Assembly: GCF_024181725.1 (NCBI RefSeq)
Contig: NZ_CP028908.1
Span: forward strand, 620,001-684,000
Reading direction: 5' to 3'
Origin: Bradyrhizobium sp. WD16
GTDB taxonomy: Bacteria > Pseudomonadota > Alphaproteobacteria > Rhizobiales > Xanthobacteraceae
Length of the DNA: 64,000 bases
Numbering within the stretch: the stretch's first letter is position 1; the number at the start of each line of letters is the position of its first letter. The position numbers and the translations under genes are program-made. Positions 53,104 through 60,558 of the stretch are shown in pieces. The notes under the pieces were generated by a model. The model searched no databases. It saw only the letters and a program-made list of their open reading frames with translations, and was not told where the DNA came from.

Positions 53104-53351
53104 GTGGGAGGCTTGGCGGACAATTCCTTGAGCCCTGCGATCTCGCGCGCCGGCGCCTTGGCCCAACGCTCAAAGCGCTCCCAGTCCTTCGCCGGAATGC
53201 TCACGACGCGCCGCTCCATCATGTCGAGTTCAGCGGCTTCGAGGGCTTTGCGCCGCACGAAATCGCTGACATTCGTGCGCGCCTGTGAGGACGCCGCTTC
53301 CAGCAGCGCCCGCTCCTGGTCGCTCAAGCGTACGCTCAGCACCGTGGACAT
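53091..53351 (-). CDS. DUF1778 (TacA-type) antitoxin
   Basis: The 86-residue ribbon-helix-helix antitoxin has an N-terminal RHH (STVLSVRLSDQERALLEAAS, with NVSDFVRRKALEAAE) that binds the operator. Its C-terminal tail is positioned to cap the toxin. It precedes the GNAT toxin with overlap, the standard order. A perfect 8-bp inverted repeat lies 26 bp upstream of its start codon and is the likely autoregulatory site. Confidence 0.9.
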   Translation of the reverse strand: MSTVLSVRLSDQERALLEAASSQARTNVSDFVRRKALEAAELDMMERRVVSIPAKDWERFERWAKAPAREIAGLKELSAKPPTWRK

Positions 53352-53376
53352 GGCGATGTTTCCAGCTTCGTTCACC

Positions 53377-53399
53377 GTTGTATGACAATGACATACAAC
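53377..53399. promoter_or_regulatory. operator of the TacTA-type module
   Basis: A perfect inverted repeat, GTTGTATG-N7-CATACAAC, lies upstream of the antitoxin gene. It is the expected binding site for the ribbon-helix-helix antitoxin. Confidence 0.75.
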
Positions 53400-53545
53400 G
53401 CCGCCTCCCGTCAAGGTCGCAGGCACAGCGATGACGACGGAACATGTGGCCACCGTACGCGCAATCGAGCTGGAGCGGCCACACGCCATGCTCGCCGACG
53501 CACGCCGAAGAAGTCATCGCCTTCGGTCTGGAACGCTGCCCCTGC

Positions 53546-53935
53546 TTATTGAGGCACGGCCGAATTCGCCATCGGGCTTTCCAGCTCAACGGCCCAGGCG
53601 ATGAGCTCGGCTGATGTCCAGTTGCGCGTGAGCCAAATGGTCAACGCCGCGCCGGACAAGTGCCAATATCGACGATCACTCAAGTGTTTCGCATTATGAG
53701 ACCGTGCAATGACCGATGCGATCCGGGTGCTTGCGCCTGGGTGTACACCTTGAAGAAAATAGGAGTACGGCGAGATTGGATCGATTTGAACGGATTGAGA
53801 TATCTGTAGTCCCTTAAACAAACTATCTATTTGTTCAGCTGTGGCTGTATGCGTGGCTGGCGTCGGGCGGCCTTCAATCTCGCTGAGTCCAATCCAATAA
53901 ATTAGCCATGGAGCAGCTATAGCGACCGACAGCAT
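53546..53935 (-). CDS. hypothetical protein with N-terminal membrane segment
   Basis: The product is a 129-residue protein that I do not recognise. The first 18 residues are hydrophobic (LSVAIAAPWLIYWIGLS), a signal anchor or uncleaved signal, followed by a polar domain containing DPISPYSYFLQG and SDRRYWHLSGAALTIWL. G+C is somewhat lower than in the neighbours. It has no partner gene and ends near the TA operator. The paired hairpins lie just upstream of its start. Confidence 0.55.
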   Translation of the reverse strand: MLSVAIAAPWLIYWIGLSEIEGRPTPATHTATAEQIDSLFKGLQISQSVQIDPISPYSYFLQGVHPGASTRIASVIARSHNAKHLSDRRYWHLSGAALTIWLTRNWTSAELIAWAVELESPMANSAVPQ

Positions 53936-53943
53936 TGTCGCCG

Positions 53944-54110
53944 CTAGTGTCCCGTCTCCGAATTACCGCTTCGTTTGCCTCGCGCTCGCACGGTCATTCG
54001 GAGACATAGGGACACTAGCAAAATCAAAGTGCTAGTGTGGCTTATGTCTCGCAATTGCCTACGAGAGGGGTGCCGCGAAGGCGGTAGGCAATTGCGAGAC
54101 GCCACACTAG
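53944..54110 (+). repeat. paired hairpins A+B, diverged stems
   Basis: A is 53944-54018 and B is 54032-54110, with a 13-bp spacer. The outer ends are the same as in the reference copy (CTAGTGTCCC/GGGACACTAG and CTAGTGTGGC/GCCACACTAG). The inner stems are entirely different (GTCTCCGAAT with ATTCGGAGAC; GTCTCGCAATTGCCTAC with its complement), yet pairing is kept. Extra unpaired bases are on the right arm of A and the left arm of B, as elsewhere. Confidence 0.93.
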
Positions 54111-54529
54111 CAGGAGCACGATCAAATTCCGCCGTCTCGTCATTGTCCGACTACTGAATTGGCAGGGAGACCATGTCGGCCGGGCGCTTCAAATGGGGCC
54201 AGGATTTCACGCCAGCTCCAGATTTCGCCGCGGTCTGGCAAAAGCGCCGCTCGACGGTTCGGCCCGGAAGACGGCGCGCCAATGGCAACTCCTGGCCCAT
54301 CGCGCCGTTCCCGGGGTTGATCGAAATGGCTGCAGTCGAAGGGTAACCGGACCATCCGCAAGATCGGTAGCCGCCCATCAGGCGTAGCACAAGATCGCAG
54401 TCGGTCGCAGGTTGTCCGGCCGGATCGCGCCGGGCGGCGGCGGCTTCACAGCACCACCGCGAAGCAATAGCGCCCGTCTTCATCGGCCGTGGCGCGCGCC
54501 ATTTCCGCGCGGCCATCCTGCGCAGGGCT
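54111..54529. other. 419-bp region without a convincing gene
   Basis: Open frames exist on the minus strand (for example 54151-54549), but composition, starts and similarity are unconvincing and frames overlap freely. It may be decayed coding DNA between the repeat pair and the ParE gene. Confidence 0.4.
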
Positions 54530-54886
54530 CTATTCGCCGCTCTCGTCACGGGCAGATGGAACGTGGCGCTGAAGGTCCATTCCGTCGTGGAGGATACGGA
54601 CGATTTCGATCGTCCTCCCCGGCGCGGCCCGGTACATCAGGAAGTGACTTCTGCAACGACCGTGGCGCGCAACGTGGAGCGTGCGAAGGCCCGGCATGAT
54701 TTCGTCTCGAGCCTTCGAGCCCACGACGTCGGGACCTTCGGCGAGTCCGCCAATCGCCTGAACGAGCGTCTCCCGATAGACACGCGATTGCCGCGCGCCA
54801 AAATTCTCGGCGGTCCATTTGAGGACATTTGCAAAGTCGAGTTCTGCGGCGGCGCCCAGGCGGACGCGCCATCCCGGCTCGGCCAT
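54530..54886 (-). CDS. parE: ParE/RelE-family toxin
   Basis: The 118-residue RelE/ParE-fold toxin reads WRVRLGAAAELDFANVLKWTAENFG, in part AAAELDFANVLKW, then the helix ARQSRVYRETLVQAI and the C-terminal strands HFLMYRAAPGRTIEIVRILHDGMD (part: IEIVRILHDGMD). The last block is typical of ParE proteins that inhibit gyrase. The tail after RHVP is about ten residues longer than usual. It lies 7 bp after the ParD gene. Confidence 0.9.
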   Translation of the reverse strand: MAEPGWRVRLGAAAELDFANVLKWTAENFGARQSRVYRETLVQAIGGLAEGPDVVGSKARDEIMPGLRTLHVARHGRCRSHFLMYRAAPGRTIEIVRILHDGMDLQRHVPSARDESGE

Positions 54887-54893
54887 GTGGGCT

Positions 54894-55181
54894 CTATTCG
54901 ACTGTTCTGGAAATGACCTTCTCCGAGAGGTCGTTCAAATAGGCTCGCAGATCTTCGGCGTTTCTGAATTCCTCGAATTCGCCTCGATCCAACGCGCCGA
55001 CGCCGACGCGAGCAGCTGCGCGCAGGGCTTTCAGCTTGCCCGCATCCTCCGCCTCCCGTTGCTCCACCAGCCGCAATCCGTCGCGCAGCACCTCGCTGGC
55101 GTTCTGGTAGCGGCCGGACTTGACGAGTGTTTCGATCAGTTTTTCCTGGCGCTCTGTCAGCACGACATTTCGGGTTGGCAT
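54894..55181 (-). CDS. parD: ParD-family antitoxin
   Basis: The 95-residue antitoxin has the CopG/ParD ribbon-helix-helix (MPTRNVVLTERQEKLIETLV, then SGRYQNASEVLRDGLRLVE, read as GRYQNASEVLRDGLRL) and a C-terminal helix that neutralises ParE. The ATG at 55181 with GAGGAAC upstream matches the family. A perfect inverted repeat lies 29 bp upstream and is a likely operator. Confidence 0.93.
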   Translation of the reverse strand: MPTRNVVLTERQEKLIETLVKSGRYQNASEVLRDGLRLVEQREAEDAGKLKALRAAARVGVGALDRGEFEEFRNAEDLRAYLNDLSEKVISRTVE

Positions 55182-55209
55182 TGGCGTTCCTCGGTTGAGT
55201 TCAATTGTT

Positions 55210-55228
55210 GATGGCATATTACGCCATC
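55210..55228. promoter_or_regulatory. operator of the ParDE module
   Basis: GATGGC-N7-GCCATC is a perfect inverted repeat just upstream of the parD start. Its centre is A+T-rich. It is the candidate ParD autoregulatory site. Confidence 0.6.
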
Positions 55229-55440
55229 AGCGTTTGGCGTTCTCAACCCCGATGGTTCGGCGCGCGTCAGGAAGCCGCCGAGCGGGCGCGCTTCAATGCC
55301 TATGCCCGCGCGGCGGAGGCCGCCGTCCGCCGCGCCGAGGAAGAACGGGAGACTGCATCGCGCGCTCGGGTATCGTTCGCCCCGCGTCCGGAAATTAAGG
55401 GGCTGCAACAATCCGACGCCAGGCGTGAGGCTGGGATCCC
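55229..55440. other. gap between ParDE and HigBA; no clear gene
   Basis: A short plus-strand frame with an Ala/Glu/Arg-rich helix (ARAAEAAVRRAEEERE) is open here but lacks a ribosome site and overlaps the ParD operator. I do not call it a gene. Confidence 0.35.
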
Positions 55441-55818
55441 TCACGCCGCCGTCTTCCGGCTCGGCCGGATCAGCACATCCGCGGAGATCCCAAGGCGCTC
55501 GTGCAGGCGACGGATCATCGTGATCGATAGTCCGCGTTTTCGGTTCAGGACCTCGGCGATGCGGGTGCGCGTGCCGATGATCTCTTCCAGGTCCCGCCGT
55601 GTCAGTCCTTGCTGCTCCATGCGAAACTTGATGGCCTCGATGGGATCGGGCGGATCCATCGGATAGTGCTCGGTCTCGTACGCGTCGATGAGGGTCGCGA
55701 GCACATCCAGCCGATCGCCCTCGGGCGTGCCTGCCTTCGCACCCCAGAGGCTCTCGACCTCCTTGAGCGCGGCCTCGTAATCGCGCTTCGTCCGGATTGG
55801 CCTTATCTCAGTCGCCAT
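55441..55818 (-). CDS. higA: HigA-type antitoxin
   Basis: The 125-residue antitoxin has a helical N-terminal part (RPIRTKRDYEAALKEVESLW) and a C-terminal XRE-type HTH (FRMEQQGLTRRDLEEIIGTRTRIAEVLNRKRGLS, read as LTRRDLEEIIGTRTRI). This is the HigA form encoded downstream of a HigB toxin. It should bind the toxin and the promoter. It overlaps the toxin gene by 11 bp. Confidence 0.9.
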   Translation of the reverse strand: MATEIRPIRTKRDYEAALKEVESLWGAKAGTPEGDRLDVLATLIDAYETEHYPMDPPDPIEAIKFRMEQQGLTRRDLEEIIGTRTRIAEVLNRKRGLSITMIRRLHERLGISADVLIRPSRKTAA

Positions 55819-56131
55819 GCTGAACCTCTTTCACATCGATCTTGTCGTAATCCCTGTGCGTGCCGATCCATTTGATCCACACGATGCTCTTCTCGAAATC
55901 GACGGCGACGACCAATCGATAATCGTTCCCCTTGATGTTGAACACGATCCGATCCGCTGAGATGATGCTGGCGGTCGCATAGCTGCGCCTTACATCGGCT
56001 GCGCTCGACCACCGCGCCTTCTTGACTTCATCGAACCAGGCATCCAGGGCGGCCTTCAGCGCGGCACGGTCCTTGTGTTCCCTGCGCGCCTCGATGTACT
56101 CCCGCAAGGTGCGCCGAGCGATGATCCGCAT
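55808..56131 (-). CDS. higB: HigB-type mRNA interferase toxin
   Basis: This is a 107-residue HigB_toxin-family protein. The helical part is LKAALDAWFDEVKKARWSS (read as AWFDEVKKARWSS), and the strands RIVFNIKGNDYRLVVAVDF and VWIKWIGTHRDYDKID (read as KWIGTHRDYDKID) carry the family signature. HigB enzymes cut mRNA on the ribosome. The toxin gene comes first, the reversed order typical of higBA. Confidence 0.93.
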   Translation of the reverse strand: MRIIARRTLREYIEARREHKDRAALKAALDAWFDEVKKARWSSAADVRRSYATASIISADRIVFNIKGNDYRLVVAVDFEKSIVWIKWIGTHRDYDKIDVKEVQHGD

Positions 56132-56523
56132 TTTTCAAGAATACCATGCACCCAAAATGGGCGCAAGCTCATCCAATCAGCGTGGCTGTTTCGAGCATGC
56201 ACGGCGCATGTGCCGACAATCGGCCATCCGGACTACTGGATTTTTTCGCGGGGAATGACGGCAGAAGGTGGGTTGGCTCCGCTTCAAGCGACCCGCGCGG
56301 CGGCAGCTGCGCCGCGGCGTTTTCTGCGGTCGTCCCCCGCTTCAAGCGGGGGACCCAGTAACCCGTGGCGGCGCGAATGGGCGTGACTGCCGATGCGCTT
56401 CTCCAGCGTCCCGCAGTAATGACTCGCCAGTCAAGCCGGGCGACGACAACCGAGCGTGAAGACGAGCGTTCGGGCAAACGACGCGGCGCGGTCACACGGC
56501 GTGCCAGCCGCCGCAGCCCCCCC
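56132..56523. other. 392-bp intergenic region with palindrome
   Basis: It contains a TACTGGGTC-type palindrome at 56321-56360 (reverse; arms CCCCCGC/GCGGGGG) and fragments of related repeat. No protein gene is seen. The moxR remnant ends at its right edge. Confidence 0.55.
56321..56360. repeat. small intergenic palindrome (reverse TACTGGGTC type)
   Basis: The hairpin CGTCCCCCGC...GCGGGGGAC is followed by CCAGTAA, the reverse orientation of the 24163-24200 family. Confidence 0.8.
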
Positions 56524-57318
56524 TCACACCTCGCGGCGGCTGAGGAAGGCGAGGCGCTCGAACAGGTGGACGTCCTGCTCGTTCTTGAGCAGCGCGCCGT
56601 GCAGCGGCGGGATCAACTTGCGCGGGTCGCGCTCGCGCAGCGTCTCGGGGCCGATGTCCTCGTTGAGCAGCAGCTTGAGCCAGTCGAGCAGTTCGGAGGT
56701 CGACGGCTTCTTCTTCAGCCCGGGCACCTCGCGCACCTCGAAGAAGATCCGCAGCGCCTCTTCGACCAGGCGCCGCTTGATGTTCGGGAAGTGCACGTCG
56801 ACGATCTGCGCCATGGTGTCGGCGTCGGGGAACTTGATGTAGTGGAAGAAGCAGCGGCGCAGGAAGGCGTCGGGCAGCTCCTTCTCGTTGTTGGACGTGA
56901 TCATGACGATCGGCCGCCTCTCGGCGCGGATGGTGGCGCCAGTCTCGTAGACATGGAATTCCATGCGGTCGAGCTCGAGCAAGAGGTCGTTGGGGAATTC
57001 GATGTCGGCCTTGTCGATCTCGTCGATCAAGAGCACCGGCCGGGGCGGGGCGGAGAAGGCGTCCCACAATTTGCCGCGCTTGATGTAATTGGCGATGTCA
57101 GACACCCGCGGATCGCCGAGCTGGCTGTCGCGCAGGCGGGACACCGCGTCGTATTCATAGAGGCCCTGCTGGGCCTTGGTGGTCGACTTGATGTGCCAGG
57201 TCAAAAGCGGCGCGTCGAGGGCCTTGGCGACCTCCTCCGCCAGCACGGTCTTGCCGGTGCCCGGCTCGCCCTTGACGATGGGCTTTCCCGCCTCGGTCAG
57301 CGCCCCTGCTTGTTCCGC
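56524..57318 (-). pseudogene. moxR-type AAA+ ATPase gene lacking its 5' end
   Basis: From about 57318 the frame encodes a MoxR ATPase: Walker A (GEPGTGKT), HIKSTTKAQQGLYEYD, Walker B (PVLLIDEIDKAD), sensor region (MITSNNEKELPDAFLRRC, read as TSNNEKELPDAF), to the normal end LAFLSRREV. Upstream of the Walker A motif only about 20 residues remain before the sequence becomes the end of the next gene. No ATG, GTG or TTG is available in frame before the P loop. The first usable start (GTG at 57246) would remove Walker A. I read it as disabled by the insertion of the defence-like operon. Confidence 0.8.
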
Positions 57319-57335
57319 GCAACCATCCAGCCCGT

Positions 57336-59339
57336 TCAGTCGATGCCGAGCTTGTTGAAGAATATCTTGTTCCGCATCTCCGCGTCGCGCAGCAGCTTCG
57401 TCCAGCTAACCACCTCCATGTAGAGGCTGATGTTGCCGAACCAGTTGAACCATCCCAGGCCATCGGGCATCGGGGTAAAGTTCTTCTCCTTTTGGAGCCA
57501 GTCCTTGACCTTCTTGGTCAGATCACAGACGACATAGCCGTAGAATGGCGTTGTCTCGTTGACAAGGATGTCACGGCCGGTTGGAGTCTTGAACTTACCC
57601 TCCCTGATTTGATTGACGTAGCGGATGATCTGCTGAACCGGGTCTTCCCTGGAAGATGGGTCAGCAAAATCGTCCCGCTGGGGCTTCTTGAACTCGAAAA
57701 TCGTGATGGGGTTGCTGGCTTCATTGTCGCCGCGATAGGCCACGCGCCGGTTGTAGACGGTTATGTCCGTGCGATCCCCAGATGATTGAAGCGGTTTGTC
57801 AGACGAAACGTAGGATGTAAAATTTAACCGTTCGTCAAGAATCCAAAGATTGTGCGCGTCGTAGTTCAGTCCCTCGGAATCCTTTTTGCGCGGCATGATG
57901 ATGTCATGCACCTCGCCTTCGGACTTGTGCTTTCCGTCAGCTCCGATCTCTAGCGACTTGGACAACAGGTCAAGGACGCACTTCCGCATGGAGACATAGT
58001 GGATCAGGTCGTTCTTGCTGTTATCGGAAATGCTCTCGATCAACTGCGAGATTTTCTCGCCAAGCTCATCCGGGTTCTCCGAGTTCAGTAGCGCCGTGAC
58101 CTGCGTTCGAGTCGCTATTTCCTTTTCAAATTTCTTCTTTTGGAGATGAAGCTCGATGTCCTGATTTGATGGCCTCATGGGCAGGGCGCTGAAGTCTACC
58201 TCTTTTGCAAGGATACGATGCCAGGGGGCGTCATTGGTTACGTACTCGGAGATGCGTACTTCCTTGCGCCTCTTCCTTTCGGCGATCTCCGCACCCACTA
58301 CCGACTGCACGATCTCGGCGGCTTTCTGTTCGATGTCGTTCTGGGATATACCGTTCAACAGGTCGGTATCGGTTTGAAAGCGAAACTCGCCTCGCTCGAG
58401 GGACACGTTGTCATTCAGATAGTCGCTGAACACATAGGCTTTGATGACAAAGTTGCGCCCTTTAGCCAAATCTTGATCCGGCCCCAGCTCGAAAAACTCC
58501 TCCGCAAATTCAGGAATGTATGATTCGAGTGGATTGTCCGTCACTTCCCGCCGATGCGCGACAAGGCTGACCTTGCTCTTCGCCGTTCGCGGCGCGAAGA
58601 ATTTGAATACGCGGACCTGAAAGGTCTTTTCATCCTCATTTGCCGATAGCGAGAACGCGCCTTCGTCCACCTTCATTTCGACGATCTGGCTGTTCTCCTT
58701 GCCCAGGTAATCATTGAGGGAGACGGCATCGGACGGCTTATTGGCTTCCCGGATCACCACGCGCGGGCAACTGCGCTCCTTATCCACGAAATAGGGCAGC
58801 AGCCGTTCCACTACGACCCGGCTGATGGTTTCCAGATTCTTGTCAGGGAACCTTACCGACTTGATGCCGGAAATCTCAACAGTTGCGCCGGTCGCCTGGG
58901 CTTGAGACTGACCTTCCTTTTCGTCAACGATGATGTCCTTATCCAAGCCCATCCTGAAAGAACGATCACGAAAGGCATCGCCTTCCGCGAAGGTGCTGGA
59001 TACCTTCACCCGGTCGAAGTATTTCAGGCAGGTGAAGCGGCCAAATCCCTTGCCGCCGTCCGCTATCTTCTGTTCGGTATAGAGGGTGTCGAAAGCGTCG
59101 CGGTTGGTTTTGGTGAAACCTATGCCGTTGTCTTTGACCACGAAGCCGTCAACGTCCTCAAGGCGGTCGAGTACGTCGGCCTGCCCGTTTCGGAGAACTT
59201 CGATTTCGACCAACCCGTTCGGTATGCCCTTCGCGTCAATGGCCTGAATCGCGTTCACGACCAACTCTACCAGTGGCGTATAGATATTGGTGCCGGAACG
59301 GATGTTCTCGACCAGTCGCCTGACATTGACGTTGCTCAT
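57336..59339 (-). CDS. GHKL ATPase with C-terminal PD-(D/E)XK-like motif
   Basis: The 667-residue protein has an N-terminal Hsp90/MutL-type ATP site (about 1-170): N box with E25 and N29 (ELVVNAIQAI), G1 D70-N-G-I-G and G2 GGKGFGRF (95-102). Near the C-terminus D525 (RTDITVYN) and E549-x-K551 (IFEFKKP), with a following Gln helix (QQIIRYVNQI), match a PD-(D/E)XK nuclease core. The middle is mainly helical and unrecognised. It starts 1 bp after the GIY-YIG gene stop and is the last gene of the operon. An ATP-gated nuclease in phage defence is my inference. Confidence 0.85.
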   Translation of the reverse strand: MSNVNVRRLVENIRSGTNIYTPLVELVVNAIQAIDAKGIPNGLVEIEVLRNGQADVLDRLEDVDGFVVKDNGIGFTKTNRDAFDTLYTEQKIADGGKGFGRFTCLKYFDRVKVSSTFAEGDAFRDRSFRMGLDKDIIVDEKEGQSQAQATGATVEISGIKSVRFPDKNLETISRVVVERLLPYFVDKERSCPRVVIREANKPSDAVSLNDYLGKENSQIVEMKVDEGAFSLSANEDEKTFQVRVFKFFAPRTAKSKVSLVAHRREVTDNPLESYIPEFAEEFFELGPDQDLAKGRNFVIKAYVFSDYLNDNVSLERGEFRFQTDTDLLNGISQNDIEQKAAEIVQSVVGAEIAERKRRKEVRISEYVTNDAPWHRILAKEVDFSALPMRPSNQDIELHLQKKKFEKEIATRTQVTALLNSENPDELGEKISQLIESISDNSKNDLIHYVSMRKCVLDLLSKSLEIGADGKHKSEGEVHDIIMPRKKDSEGLNYDAHNLWILDERLNFTSYVSSDKPLQSSGDRTDITVYNRRVAYRGDNEASNPITIFEFKKPQRDDFADPSSREDPVQQIIRYVNQIREGKFKTPTGRDILVNETTPFYGYVVCDLTKKVKDWLQKEKNFTPMPDGLGWFNWFGNISLYMEVVSWTKLLRDAEMRNKIFFNKLGID

Positions 59340-59340
59340 G

Positions 59341-60558
59341 TCAAGCCCCCAGAGGAGGCAGTGCCCTGCGCTCCATCAGGCGGGCGCCATTCGGGTCATA
59401 GATGTAGCCGGTGATCGTGCCATCCTTGATCTTCTCCACGGCGTCGTCGATCACGAACAGCGGCACGAGGAACCATTCGCGCGGGATCACCGGGTTGCCG
59501 AACCTGTCCTTGATCTCGATGTCGAGCCGGGCCGGATCGAAGATGCGATGGATGAGGTTTTCCAGTTTGGCGCGACTGATGTTGAACAGCTTGTAGGTCG
59601 CCACAATTTCAACATCAGCCAACAGGAAGGTCGGGTCCAGCTTGGCATTGGTGATGCGTTTGGCGACGTCGCCGCCAGTGACGCCGATCTTGTGAACGAG
59701 GTCGCGGTTGGCGGCGACGATAGGGTTATCCGACTTGCTGCGCAGGACATAGATGGTGCCGCTGGCCAAGTCGTCGGCCTCACTTTCGCTGGCGAAAAGC
59801 GGCCCAGCGTTCGGTTCTGACACGCGGCGGCTCACATCGTCCTTATAGAGGGCGCGTTGCAGAGAGCGGAGTAGCAGGTTGCTCTCGGTGCCGTTGGAAT
59901 AGATGACGCGAAGGCGGGCGTCGCTTTCGCCATTGGGCGCTTTGAAGGGTTCGCCGACTTCGGCGACGTAAGCGATCTGGCCGCCAAGGATGAAAAACTC
60001 TCCGGCCCTGATGTCCGTTTTCAGGAAGCCGGCATCCTTACGGATGGGCTGGGTGATGCGCACGCCGCTGTCGAGGTCGTTCTGCACGGCATTGAAGAGA
60101 GGCTTGAAGCGGTCGAAGTCCTCGCACCGCTCCCGGTTGGCGATTTCCTCGGCCGCGCGTTTGTCGGCGGTGGTGCGGACGTGGCGAAGATCGGTGATGT
60201 CCGTCGCGCCTGCCGCGCCCTCTAGCTCGGCGAGCAACTCATCGTCGTCCATTTCCTCCGCCGGAGCGGCAACCGCATCCTCTGCAACCGCAAGCAAGCC
60301 TTGGTGATCGAGCGGTGCAAGAAGAGAACGGCACTCCTCCTGCGCGCGCAGGCGGTCGAGCCGAACGGCATAAAGCCGCTCGAAAATATCGCGGTCCTCG
60401 CCATGCTGCGGCGCGCGGCCATGCGCGGCGGCGAAACGCTGAATTTCCTCGAAGCCCGCAATGATGCGTTCCTCGCGCGCGGAGCGTCCGCCCTTCTTTT
60501 CAGGCTGGGCGAAATCCGCGAGTTCGTCGCGCAGTTCATCAAGGTCAAGGTCACTCAT
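59341..60558 (-). CDS. GIY-YIG (T5orf172-like) protein of the defence operon
   Basis: The 405-residue protein has a helical, acidic N-terminal half (LDLDELRDELADFAQPEKKGG, read as DELRDELADFAQ). A central beta domain spans about 175-235 and a C-terminal GIY-YIG-type domain spans about 265-390: TIYVL at 268-272, HKIGVTGGD at 289-297 and a late NLIHRIF helix. This form (large insertion, weak tyrosines) is like the T5orf172/DUF4357-associated GIY-YIG group found with helicases. The ATG at 60558 overlaps the helicase end by 8 bp. Confidence 0.82.
   Translation of the reverse strand: MSDLDLDELRDELADFAQPEKKGGRSAREERIIAGFEEIQRFAAAHGRAPQHGEDRDIFERLYAVRLDRLRAQEECRSLLAPLDHQGLLAVAEDAVAAPAEEMDDDELLAELEGAAGATDITDLRHVRTTADKRAAEEIANRERCEDFDRFKPLFNAVQNDLDSGVRITQPIRKDAGFLKTDIRAGEFFILGGQIAYVAEVGEPFKAPNGESDARLRVIYSNGTESNLLLRSLQRALYKDDVSRRVSEPNAGPLFASESEADDLASGTIYVLRSKSDNPIVAANRDLVHKIGVTGGDVAKRITNAKLDPTFLLADVEIVATYKLFNISRAKLENLIHRIFDPARLDIEIKDRFGNPVIPREWFLVPLFVIDDAVEKIKDGTITGYIYDPNGARLMERRALPPLGA

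Noticed and set aside
54151-54549. Hypothetical gene on the minus strand upstream of parE
   Set aside because: Overlaps parE, has no ribosome site and no recognisable motif, and competing frames are equally open.
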